Part shown: piece by piece, positions 1 to 5,668 of the stretch
Layout: the number at the start of each line of letters is the position of its first letter
Position numbering within the stretch: position 1 is the first letter of the stretch
NCBI GenBank assembly: GCA_007133995.1
Contig: SLLP01000210.1
Coordinates: 1-5,668 of the forward strand
Direction: 5' to 3'
Origin: Balneolales bacterium
GTDB taxonomy: Bacteria; Bacteroidota; Rhodothermia; Balneolales; Natronogracilivirgulaceae
Length of the DNA: 5,668 nucleotides
Notes under the pieces: model-generated
What the model saw: only the letters and a program-made list of their open reading frames with translations
What the model was told of the DNA's origin: nothing
The model's database searches: none
Made by a program: the position numbers and the translations under genes

Positions 1-661
1 GAAGCGATTCGAATTCGTTGTTCGAGATGGTGATCTGCAGCGACTCTGATCCGATTCCCACACCTGCGGAACCGCTCCCTGTGACATCGTTGATTTGGTT
101 GTTTTCGATTTGGATATCAGATGAATTGTCGATCCGAACACCGGAATTGAAGATGCCTGAACCGATATCATTGATCAGATTACCGGCAACATTTATGCCC
201 GATGAGTTTTGGATCAGTATACCATGGTCCCGGAATCCCTGAATGGTCACTCCATCAACGCTGACGTCCGTGGCGTATGAAATCGTTATGCCTGTATCAT
301 AATTGTAATTTCCCGCAAGGATAACCTCATCCTGCTCGTTTTCGGGTCTCAAATGAATACCGTTGATGTTAATGGTCAGAGCTTCCTCGTAGGTTCCGGC
401 TTGCACGCAAACGATTTCATCGGCTGATGCTGCGTCGAGAGCGTCCTGGATTTTGCCATCGCCGGGAACCGTATGATCGCAATTTTCTGAAGCAGGGGAT
501 AGGGGGTTGCTGGCTGTATCAGCAGCAATAGCAAAGACAAAAAGAAAGCTCAGTGATACTGCTGCAGGCAATACAGAATCAAAACGAAAACCTTCCAGAA
601 TTCTACGCAATTTGGAAAAGAAGGGCAGAACATGCGTCTCATAATGACTAATTGGATCCAT
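1..661 (-). CDS. Secreted right-handed beta-helix protein, N-terminal part (3' end off the left edge)
   Basis: The frame is open from the ATG at 661-659 to the window edge (220 codons, no stop), so the C-terminus is missing. This is the only in-frame ATG after an upstream TGA at 721-719; no clear Shine-Dalgarno precedes it. Residues 1-29 form an unusually long, charged N-region (KLRRILEGF near 17-25). A hydrophobic stretch at about 30-46 follows (VLPAAVSLSFLFVFAIA), with likely signal-peptidase cleavage after AIA. The mature part starts with a two-Cys segment (C61, C85) around PGDGKIQDALDAAS and VQAGTYEEAL, the usual N-cap of NosD/pectate-lyase-like beta-helices. From about 120 on come rungs of 20-25 residues, each with an N-x-I or N-N-x-I turn (GNLINDI, ENNQINDV, SNNEFESL). 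It is probably an exported surface protein. Substrate or enzyme activity cannot be told, because catalytic residues of polysaccharide lyases are not recognisable in the visible part. The export and fold calls are fairly sure; function is unknown. Confidence 0.85.
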   Translation of the reverse strand, partial: MDPISHYETHVLPFFSKLRRILEGFRFDSVLPAAVSLSFLFVFAIAADTASNPLSPASENCDHTVPGDGKIQDALDAASADEIVCVQAGTYEEALTININGIHLRPENEQDEVILAGNYNYDTGITISYATDVSVDGVTIQGFRDHGILIQNSSGINVAGNLINDIGSGIFNSGVRIDNSSDIQIENNQINDVTGSGSAGVGIGSESLQITISNNEFESL

Positions 662-733
662 GTTGGTCAAGTGACTGGGTATGTATGTAAGAAAAAGCGT
701 ATGCGGTTTATTTGTGTTTCAAGAGAGGTCAGG

Positions 734-739
734 ATTATA
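734..739 (-). promoter_or_regulatory. Candidate -10 box for the left-hand beta-helix gene
   Basis: Read on the minus strand this is a perfect TATAAT, preceded directly by ATG (CATGTATAATCC). It lies between the terminator of the upstream gene and the ATG at 661, which would leave a leader of about 65 bases. No good -35 hexamer stands 16-18 bases upstream (TATGCT at 17), and the Bacteroidota-type TAnnTTTG box does not match. The position is right but the call rests on one hexamer. Confidence 0.3.
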
Positions 740-778
740 CATGTAGCCTTTTGGATAGCATACGCGAAGAGAATCAGA

Positions 779-809
779 AAAAAGCCCGGCCGGGGAGTCC
801 GGGCTTTTT
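779..809 (-). terminator. Rho-independent terminator, likely bidirectional
   Basis: An 11-base perfect inverted repeat (779-789 AAAAAGCCCGG against 799-809 CCGGGCTTTTT) encloses a 9-base loop. The G+C core is followed by a run of T on either strand. On the minus strand it lies about 62 bases past the stop codon of the 996-residue gene, where it should end that transcript and insulate the next beta-helix gene. The symmetric A/T flanks mean it could also stop plus-strand transcripts. Confidence 0.9.
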
Positions 810-871
810 AAAGTGTTGGGAGAACGTGGCCGGTCATGTTGGATGTGATCATGCACAAGCCACGTTTATCC

Positions 872-3862
872 TTATTTGATTAGGGTCATGGTCCGGGTCA
901 ACACCTCGCTGCCGGCTTCGAGCCGGTAAAGGTATTGGCCTGACGATAAATGTCCGGCATCAAAACTGATTTCATGGCTGCCGGCGCTTTTCGTTTCGTT
1001 GACCAGTGTAACCACCCGTTGTCCCAGGCTGTTGTAAACATCCAGCCGCACCTGTGCACTCTCCGGCAGAGTGAAGCGGATCTGTGTGGTCGGGTTGAAC
1101 GGGTTGGGATAGTTTTGTTTCAACGCTACGAATTCCGGAACATCGCTCAGGAGATCGGCGTCCGTCGGTTCTGCACCGGTTCCCGTAAGCGTCACCTCGA
1201 CCGGGCTGTCGTTATTGTCGGCGTTATGGACAATTTCCAGTAGACCCGTGAAATTGCCGGCGTCATCCGGGCTGAAGGAGATGACCACTTCTAAATTATC
1301 ATCCGGATCCAGACTGAAGCTTCCATTTCCGCTGGTGATGGCAAAGGCCCCGTCGGCGTCTTCGGCGAGGGTAACTTCGCCGGTCATTTCGGCTTCGCCA
1401 TTATTTTGAATGGTAATAGCATGGGTTTCGGTCTCACCTTCGGTAAGGCTGCCGAAGTCCAGCTCCTGCTCGCTAACCGCTATTTCGGCCTCAGCAGAAA
1501 AGACTAACATGGCTTCGCTGAACTGGCTGGTGTTGAACGAGCCGTCGGAAGCAGTAGCTACAATATGAGCGCCGGATTCGATTTCCAGACCGATTGGCAG
1601 CGTAAGAGCGTCGAACACCCAGTTGCCGGCATTATCCTCATCGTAAATGACCGTGCCGAGAAAGGTCTTACCTTGCCGTTCATTATTTTCTGCAAGATAC
1701 ACGTCGATACCGAGATTATAATCGGCGTTGGTGGCATTGGTCCGGACGCGGTAGCGCATCTCGATTTGACCTGTTTCTTCGTTGTAAAAGGTTTCATCAG
1801 AGTCAAATTCCGGGAAATTAAGCAGGGTATTGGGGCCGTTGGTGCCACCTCCGACATCCACGTTCTCCATTCCCAGATCAATGCCATTCGTTCCATTTCC
1901 GTAGATGCTGTTTCCACGGATCAGGTTACTGGTCGAGGCGTTTGCTGCATTGGAAAAGTTGATCCCGCTCCGGGTGTTGTAGGCAATGATGTTGCCGAAA
2001 TCTTCACCGGGATTCCACTGGTCCGGATTGATGCTTGAGAGCGGATAACCTATCTGGCTTGGACCAACCGCTGCATCTCCATCAGCAAGAATGCCATCAA
2101 CGTTGCTGATAATCTGTCCGTTGGGATGGATACCTATGTGGTTGCTGAGGATAAAGGTTTGAGAGGCCCCGTCAAAGAGCACTATACCTCGGGTATTGTT
2201 TCCGATGATATTTCCACCTTCCGGAACACCGACCGCCACAGAAGACTCGGTGCTATAGATGGCAACACCGCGGCTATTACCCAGATCAGCACCGGTATCG
2301 TCAGTCCCAATGTAATTGTTTGCAATAAGGACTTGACCGTCACCTCCGGATACTTCAATTCCGTTGATATTGTTGCCAATGATGTTTGCTTGTTGGAGAT
2401 CTTCGTTGTCGCCAACAACACCACCTGCTCCGCGGAACCAGACACCGCGAGTGTTATCCGTGATTCTGTTGCGCACAATTTCGTTGTTGGTCCCGGCACC
2501 GCTACGCAGTTCAATACCTGTACTGTTATTAGCTACAACTGCATTTGATATGATGTTGTTGTCGCCATTGTCGATGCGGATTCCCTGGCTCTGGCCGATA
2601 TCGCGTCCATCGGGATCCGTGCCGATGTAGTTCCGGCGGATCTCGTTGTCCTTTGCCTCAATATCGTTGCCGCCGCTTCCGACTCGGATACCAACAAACT
2701 GGGAGTTGCCGATGACATTGGTGGCCGACCCACTGCCACCAATGGTGTTACCGGAGCTTTCCACGATAATACCATTGCTGTCGTTGCCGTAGTCCTCGAG
2801 ATTGTATCCTGAAGCGATATTACCGTCGTGCGGCATGCCGATGTGGTTTCCAAGTACATTTTGCCCGTCAGCACCGAGATAGACGCCACCGGTTCCGTTA
2901 TTGGAGATAGTATTGCCGGCAAAAAAACCAATAATGTTATCTGGTCCGGCCGTTGCGTCAACTCTGATACCCGCGCCACCGTTGCCATCAATAGGGCGGA
3001 ACTCAAGGTTGTCGGACTCCCCAATAGGCAGGAGACCTATGATGTTGTTTTGAAAAACTGTTCCGGAAGTACCTGTGCGAAGGTGAACACCATCCCCCTC
3101 GTTGTTGAATATTATATTCTCACGGATCGAAGTAATGCCACCGCCGGTTTCGGAGGCAGCCACCAGATTAATCCCATGAGACCCGTTTCCGTATCTTAGA
3201 ATTGCTCCGGAGTCGGTGAGAACTCCTCCTATCAGATTGTTGCTGATAGTGTAGTTGTTACCGCTCCCAGAGCCAAGATTGCCCTGCAAGAGAATGGCGC
3301 TGTTGCCGAATCCGCCAATTGCGATATGACGGACCTGGGAACCGGAGCTTTCGGAGCGAAAACGAATGCCGCTGGCACTGACATCGCTTCCATTTATAAA
3401 CACCACGGGACGGCCACCGAGCGGGTGATCACCAATCTCTTCAAACTCAGGGTGGGTTTCACCGGCAATGGTCACTCTGTTGCTGATATACGGGAGACTG
3501 CTGTTTAGACGTATTTCAGAGTATCCGTTTGGGGATATGTCGATCCAATCGTTGTCGAATTGAATGACTACTTGTTCTTCTGCTTCATTGGCCTCTTCGA
3601 TGGCCGCGCGTAAAGTGCATTCCAAAATGGGCACATCGAAACCTCCGATATTGACAGTTCCGACCGATTCACCTGTAGTGCAGTTGCCGTCACCCGGGTT
3701 TTCATTGGGATTGTCGGCAGTCGAATTGACGTTGAATGTCAACTGCGCCGCGGCATTTTGTGGAGCCGGAAACACCAGGAACATGCCGGCCAGCAGCATG
3801 GAAACCCATGTTTGGTTCAGGCTTCTCATTATACTTTGAGCAAAGCTATATTTTATCTTCAT
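872..3862 (-). CDS. Secreted mosaic beta-helix surface protein with type IX sorting domain (996 aa)
   Basis: Domains in order: signal peptide (1-39, cleavage near NAAA|Q); an N-terminal segment with VNSTADNP, GDGNC and CTLRAAIEEAN (about 44-92) typical of large bacterial beta-helix surface proteins; a right-handed parallel beta-helix (about 150-665) full of NIIGNN, GI and NYIGT repeats; an Ig-like module (678-789, ending ATASDGSFNTSQFSE); an ASPM-SPD-2-Hydin-like module (793-896, LDFGSLTEGE ... TLTGTG); and a type IX secretion sorting domain (905-996, QNYPNPFNPTT ... YLYRL ... MTLIK). The protein should cross the inner membrane by Sec and the outer membrane by the type IX system, ending on the surface or outside. 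The start at 3862 is the first in-frame ATG after a TAA about 21 bases upstream; an alternative ATG at residue 12 would give a shorter signal peptide. Only two Cys occur (61, 82). No catalytic motif is visible, so adhesion, matrix or glycan binding are guesses. A strong terminator follows the gene. Confidence 0.95.
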   Translation of the reverse strand: MKIKYSFAQSIMRSLNQTWVSMLLAGMFLVFPAPQNAAAQLTFNVNSTADNPNENPGDGNCTTGESVGTVNIGGFDVPILECTLRAAIEEANEAEEQVVIQFDNDWIDISPNGYSEIRLNSSLPYISNRVTIAGETHPEFEEIGDHPLGGRPVVFINGSDVSASGIRFRSESSGSQVRHIAIGGFGNSAILLQGNLGSGSGNNYTISNNLIGGVLTDSGAILRYGNGSHGINLVAASETGGGITSIRENIIFNNEGDGVHLRTGTSGTVFQNNIIGLLPIGESDNLEFRPIDGNGGAGIRVDATAGPDNIIGFFAGNTISNNGTGGVYLGADGQNVLGNHIGMPHDGNIASGYNLEDYGNDSNGIIVESSGNTIGGSGSATNVIGNSQFVGIRVGSGGNDIEAKDNEIRRNYIGTDPDGRDIGQSQGIRIDNGDNNIISNAVVANNSTGIELRSGAGTNNEIVRNRITDNTRGVWFRGAGGVVGDNEDLQQANIIGNNINGIEVSGGDGQVLIANNYIGTDDTGADLGNSRGVAIYSTESSVAVGVPEGGNIIGNNTRGIVLFDGASQTFILSNHIGIHPNGQIISNVDGILADGDAAVGPSQIGYPLSSINPDQWNPGEDFGNIIAYNTRSGINFSNAANASTSNLIRGNSIYGNGTNGIDLGMENVDVGGGTNGPNTLLNFPEFDSDETFYNEETGQIEMRYRVRTNATNADYNLGIDVYLAENNERQGKTFLGTVIYDEDNAGNWVFDALTLPIGLEIESGAHIVATASDGSFNTSQFSEAMLVFSAEAEIAVSEQELDFGSLTEGETETHAITIQNNGEAEMTGEVTLAEDADGAFAITSGNGSFSLDPDDNLEVVISFSPDDAGNFTGLLEIVHNADNNDSPVEVTLTGTGAEPTDADLLSDVPEFVALKQNYPNPFNPTTQIRFTLPESAQVRLDVYNSLGQRVVTLVNETKSAGSHEISFDAGHLSSGQYLYRLEAGSEVLTRTMTLIK
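1868..3415 (-). repeat. Region coding degenerate beta-helix repeats (NYIGT-type)
   Basis: Residues of about 150-665 of the 996-residue protein repeat a divergent pattern: N-x-I-G followed by an Asp/Gly loop, then G-I/V-x-I, then N-I-I-G/S-N. Clear copies of the IG element begin at residues 272 (NNIIGLLPIG), 339 (NHIGMPHDG), 411 (NYIGTDPDG), 516 (NYIGTDDTG) and 574 (NHIGIHPNG), spaced 67, 72, 105 and 58 residues apart. The repeats are conserved as protein but not as exact DNA copies, which points to an old, diverged expansion rather than recent tandem duplication. Confidence 0.7.
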
Positions 3863-3872
3863 AAACCGTCTG

Positions 3873-3879
3873 TTTTTTT
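3873..3879 (-). promoter_or_regulatory. A-tract in ribosome-binding position of the 996-aa gene
   Basis: On the minus strand a run of seven A lies 10 bases before the ATG at 3862 (AACAAAAAAACAGACGGTTT then ATG). No purine-rich Shine-Dalgarno of the GGAGG kind is present. A-rich leaders without a Shine-Dalgarno are common in Bacteroidota, so this is the likely initiation signal and supports the choice of start. Confidence 0.45.
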
Positions 3880-3972
3880 GTTAGTAGCATGCGACAGGAC
3901 GCCGCACATTTTGTCTTCGTCTTGATTTTGCAATAGCAATGTGATTTATAATGCTTATGCAAGGGCGCAGAG

Positions 3973-4002
3973 AATATATAATCTATCAATACAAATTAGC
4001 AA
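3973..4002 (-). promoter_or_regulatory. Candidate promoter of the 996-aa beta-helix gene
   Basis: In the AT-rich core, minus-strand TTGCTA (4002-3997) and TATATT (3978-3973) are 18 bases apart and resemble -35 and -10 hexamers. The start would be about 105 bases upstream of the ATG. A second TATAAA lies at 3950-3945 without a -35 partner. The region is AT-rich enough that such matches arise by chance. Confidence 0.25.
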
Positions 4003-4041
4003 GTATTAATCAAATACCTATAAATAACTAGTGGGGACAGA

Positions 4042-4176
4042 ATGACGAAGGTGCACAAGGCCAGTTCCATCCTTGTAAAGGGTGCATCTGTGGAAGGAGC
4101 GACAAGCACCGATAAACAAGAATATCAGGGATCACTAAAGCGTGATTCAGCAATGAGATCAGTAGCACTCGTCTGA
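4042..4176 (+). CDS. Doubtful 44-codon small ORF in the intergenic region
   Basis: ATG at 4042 opens a frame of 44 codons ending in TGA at 4174-4176, beginning MTKVHKASS and ending MRSVALV. It lies on the strand opposite to all neighbours and stays just clear of the barrel gene stop at 4187. GGGGA stands about five bases before the ATG, and a TATAAA at 4019-4024 with TTAGCA at 3996-4001 (17-base spacer) could be a promoter. The predicted peptide is hydrophilic and slightly basic, with no signal peptide, membrane segment or motif I recognise. A 44-codon frame is within chance expectation, so this is a candidate only. Confidence 0.15.
   Translation: MTKVHKASSILVKGASVEGATSTDKQEYQGSLKRDSAMRSVALV
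4055..4076. other. Inverted repeat / hairpin ACAAGG-N10-CCTTGT
   Basis: A 6-base perfect inverted repeat with a 10-base loop lies about 110 bases past the stop of the barrel gene. It lacks a T-run on either strand, so it is a weak candidate for a transcript-end structure. It also falls inside the doubtful small ORF. Confidence 0.25.
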
Positions 4177-4186
4177 TGAGCGCACG

Positions 4187-5668
4187 CTACCATCCGGGAA
4201 CAAACTGCAGCCCAAATTGCGTGCTCCTTTCCGGCCGCTGGAATGGGTGTGCAAGGTAAAGCTCGATGACCAGTGCCCCGAGCAAATTCATACGTGCGGA
4301 TACACCGGTGCTGAATACCGGGGTGCGTTCTTCGGAGTCGGTCTCGAGCCGGAAAACCGGAGGATCGTCGCTGTTCCATGCGAGTCCGCCATCCACAAAT
4401 AGTGCGATTTCCGTCGGGAGAAACCGGGTGCGGAACAGTCCGTAACGCTCGGTTCCAAGTAACGGGAAGCGGAGTTCCACACTGGCTACGGCAGCATGGG
4501 TGCCGATCAATCGGTTGATGGGTGCGAAGTCCTCATCATCCTGCGAAAATTCGTCGGCCCGGAACGAAAAGAAATTGTATCCCCGCACATAGGTCTGCGA
4601 GTTGGGATAACCCAGGTAGACGGTTGAAAATGGATCCTCGATATCGGACCAGTAGTTTCCGAAGTGGGCGATGCGTCCGGCAAGTGTCAGGGGGTCGAAG
4701 AAATGGTAGCGCCGGTAATCGGCCAGGAATCGGGCAAACCGGACCGATCCGATCAGCGGGGTGGCCTGGATACGCAGGCGCCGGCCCTGGATTGGCCCGG
4801 TGAATCCCATAAATGAGGTGTCCAGGACATAAGCGAGGGAGGTGGATCCGAAATAGATGTCGTCACGGGCTTCCAGCTCCTCAATGTCCCGGTCGCCGAA
4901 GAATCCGCCAAAGCCGACGGTATAGGTTTCAATCCAGCGGTCGAAGGTGTAGAGCGATATGCCTACCGTGCTTTCCAGCCGCGTGGTGGTGGAGAGCGGG
5001 TATTCTCCCAGGACATTGGCCTGGTTGATGGTGACACGTTCGACAAGGCGGTTGAGCACCGGCTGGCCCGTTTCTTCATCAATATCACGAAATGCCCGGG
5101 CAAAGCTCTGAGGAACTCTTTGAACCGATGCGCCGTAGTTGATCCGGTGCCGGCGGTTGATATAACGCAGCATTCCGCTTATATCCCTGATCTCACCGCG
5201 GATTTCAAATCCCGCGGCCACTGCCAGGTCTCGGTCATTCAGCAGGTCTGAAAATAGAAAACCCAATCCGCCACCCGCTTGTGTCCCGCCAACACCGCCG
5301 ATACCGATGCCTATCTGCGGCGGCATGAGACCAACCAGTCTGGGGGTGCGTGAGTGATCCTCCTCGTCAAATTCCTTGTCGGGTGGAAGTAGTCCGTCAT
5401 CCGGCTCTGCCAGGTATCCGGCAACGACGTTTTCGTCAAGGGCGTCATAAGGCGGCAGGATGCCGGCAGGCGCATCCGGATCGGCCTGCCGCCCTTCCAT
5501 GGGCTCCTCAGCGTCGCGGCCCGGATTCAGTGTGGCCACCTTGTATCTGTTGGCTGAAAAGATGGAGAACATCAGCTTCCCGGTATCACGGGATACGGTG
5601 AGTGCAGGTGACTGTTCGGTGACGCCCGTGATGCCGGTCTGGGTCCGGGTGACCCGGTAGGTTTCCTC
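4187..5668 (-). CDS. TolB-like propeller / Omp85-type barrel outer-membrane protein, C-terminal part (5' end off the right edge)
   Basis: The frame runs from the window edge to TAG at 4189-4187: 493 codons, with the true start outside. The Met at 5572 lies inside a propeller strand (TGKLMFSIFS) and is not a start. Visible residues 1-45 carry a WD40/TolB-like blade (TGITGVTEQSPALTVS). About 49-110 is an acidic, Pro-rich linker. About 115-493 is an outer-membrane beta-barrel: LGFLFSDLLNDRDL, YINRRHRINYG, DYRRYHFF, YLGYPNSQTYVRGYN, VELRFPLLG, LFVDGGLAWN, RMNLLGALVIELYLAHPFQRP, ending in FVPGW with the terminal aromatic usual for barrels. VRGY (361-364, bases 4588-4577) matches the (V/I)RG(F/Y) loop-6 motif of Omp85/BamA/TamA proteins. 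Family members I recall carry a gluzincin-type peptidase domain before the propeller; here that would lie outside the window. Role is unknown: outer-membrane protein handling or proteolysis is inference. It is more G+C-rich than the genes downstream. Confidence 0.88.
   Translation of the reverse strand, partial: EETYRVTRTQTGITGVTEQSPALTVSRDTGKLMFSIFSANRYKVATLNPGRDAEEPMEGRQADPDAPAGILPPYDALDENVVAGYLAEPDDGLLPPDKEFDEEDHSRTPRLVGLMPPQIGIGIGGVGGTQAGGGLGFLFSDLLNDRDLAVAAGFEIRGEIRDISGMLRYINRRHRINYGASVQRVPQSFARAFRDIDEETGQPVLNRLVERVTINQANVLGEYPLSTTTRLESTVGISLYTFDRWIETYTVGFGGFFGDRDIEELEARDDIYFGSTSLAYVLDTSFMGFTGPIQGRRLRIQATPLIGSVRFARFLADYRRYHFFDPLTLAGRIAHFGNYWSDIEDPFSTVYLGYPNSQTYVRGYNFFSFRADEFSQDDEDFAPINRLIGTHAAVASVELRFPLLGTERYGLFRTRFLPTEIALFVDGGLAWNSDDPPVFRLETDSEERTPVFSTGVSARMNLLGALVIELYLAHPFQRPERSTQFGLQFVPGW

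Larger units (their letters stand above)
3863..4186. other. 324-base intergenic region with AT-rich core
   Basis: This gap separates the stop of the barrel protein from the start of the 996-residue protein. About 3941-4030 is only some 27 percent G+C by hand count (24 of 90), far below the coding regions, as expected for a promoter. Near the barrel stop are two modest hairpins: ATCAC/GTGAT at 4131-4146 and ACAAGG/CCTTGT at 4055-4076. Neither has a T-run, so no canonical intrinsic terminator for the barrel gene is visible. Apart from a doubtful 44-codon plus-strand frame I see no gene, tRNA or other RNA here. Confidence 0.6.

Noticed and set aside
17..25. Possible twin-arginine (Tat) export signal in the left-hand protein
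   Set aside because: An RR pair occurs (KLRRILEGF), but the S/T-R-R-x-F-L-K pattern is not met and the hydrophobic core is strongly hydrophobic, which fits Sec export better. Positions given here are residues 17-25, about bases 587-613.
18..242. 74-codon plus-strand frame at the left edge
   Set aside because: It is antisense to the beta-helix rungs of the left-hand gene, which extend through this region with clear N-x-I turns.
1565..2038. 157-codon plus-strand frame opposite the 996-residue gene
   Set aside because: It is antisense to continuous beta-helix and Ig-like coding sequence. The translation shows no domain; repeated GGC/AAC/ATC-type codons on the sense strand keep the complementary frame open. 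The same holds for the other plus-strand frames at 950-1409, 2126-2630, 2828-3199, 3326-3508 and 3564-3839.
2533..3024. 163-codon same-strand frame inside the 996-residue gene
   Set aside because: It is a shifted reading of the repeat-coding DNA, Ser/Thr-rich and without recognisable motifs, while the main frame gives coherent beta-helix rungs throughout. The 1558-1917 and 2182-2514 minus-strand frames are rejected for the same reason.
3873..3879. Seven-base A/T run as a phase-variation tract
   Set aside because: Seven bases is short for slipped-strand switching, and A-rich leaders are normal in this group.
4131..4146. ATCAC/GTGAT hairpin as terminator of the barrel gene
   Set aside because: The stem has only five pairs, and no T-run follows on the minus strand.
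4125..4482. Two minus-strand frames (84 and 64 codons) at the end of the barrel gene
   Set aside because: Both overlap the barrel frame out of phase; the barrel frame encodes conserved strands and the terminal FVPGW, so these are shadows.
4522..5660. Plus-strand Arg/Pro-rich frames opposite the barrel gene
   Set aside because: Arg/Gly/Pro-rich translations are typical of the complement of G+C-rich coding DNA, with no domain or initiation signal.

Overview
The window is a chromosomal stretch from a Bacteroidota-like bacterium of the FCB group. The best fit is the Balneolota/Rhodothermota branch. The evidence is a C-terminal sorting domain of the QNYPNPFNPTTQIRF...LGQRV...SGQYLYRL type (type IX secretion system cargo), an Omp85-type barrel fused behind a TolB-like propeller, weak or absent Shine-Dalgarno sequences with an A-tract in their place, and an acidic, Asp/Glu/Asn-rich secreted proteome. 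The taxonomic call is an inference from protein style, not from a marker gene.

All three convincing genes lie on the minus strand, so the natural reading direction is right to left. (1) 5668 to 4187: the C-terminal 493 codons of a large envelope protein whose start lies beyond the right edge. It shows the last blade of a WD40/TolB-like propeller, an acidic linker, and an Omp85/BamA-like outer-membrane barrel with a VRGY motif and a C-terminal Trp. (2) 4186 to 3863: a 324-base intergenic region with a very AT-rich core, probably holding the promoter of the next gene, plus small hairpins and one doubtful 44-codon frame on the plus strand. (3) 3862 to 872: a complete 996-residue secreted right-handed beta-helix protein. 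It has a signal peptide, a CTLRAAIEEAN N-terminal motif, a long Asn/Gly-rich helix with NYIGT-type repeats, an Ig-like module, an ASPM-SPD-2-Hydin-like module and a type IX sorting domain. It is followed by a strong intrinsic terminator at 779-809. (4) 661 to 1: the first 220 codons of a second secreted beta-helix protein (NosD/pectate-lyase-like rungs), running off the left edge.

Together the region looks like a cell-surface locus: two exported beta-helix proteins in tandem behind an outer-membrane barrel protein. The terminator and the long spacers argue for three separate transcription units rather than one operon, so a functional link is only a suggestion from proximity and shared destination. 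No RNA genes, CRISPR arrays, insertion sequences or attachment sites were seen. I found no clear evidence of a previously undescribed system. The items most worth following are the truncated propeller-barrel protein and the mosaic architecture of the 996-residue protein.
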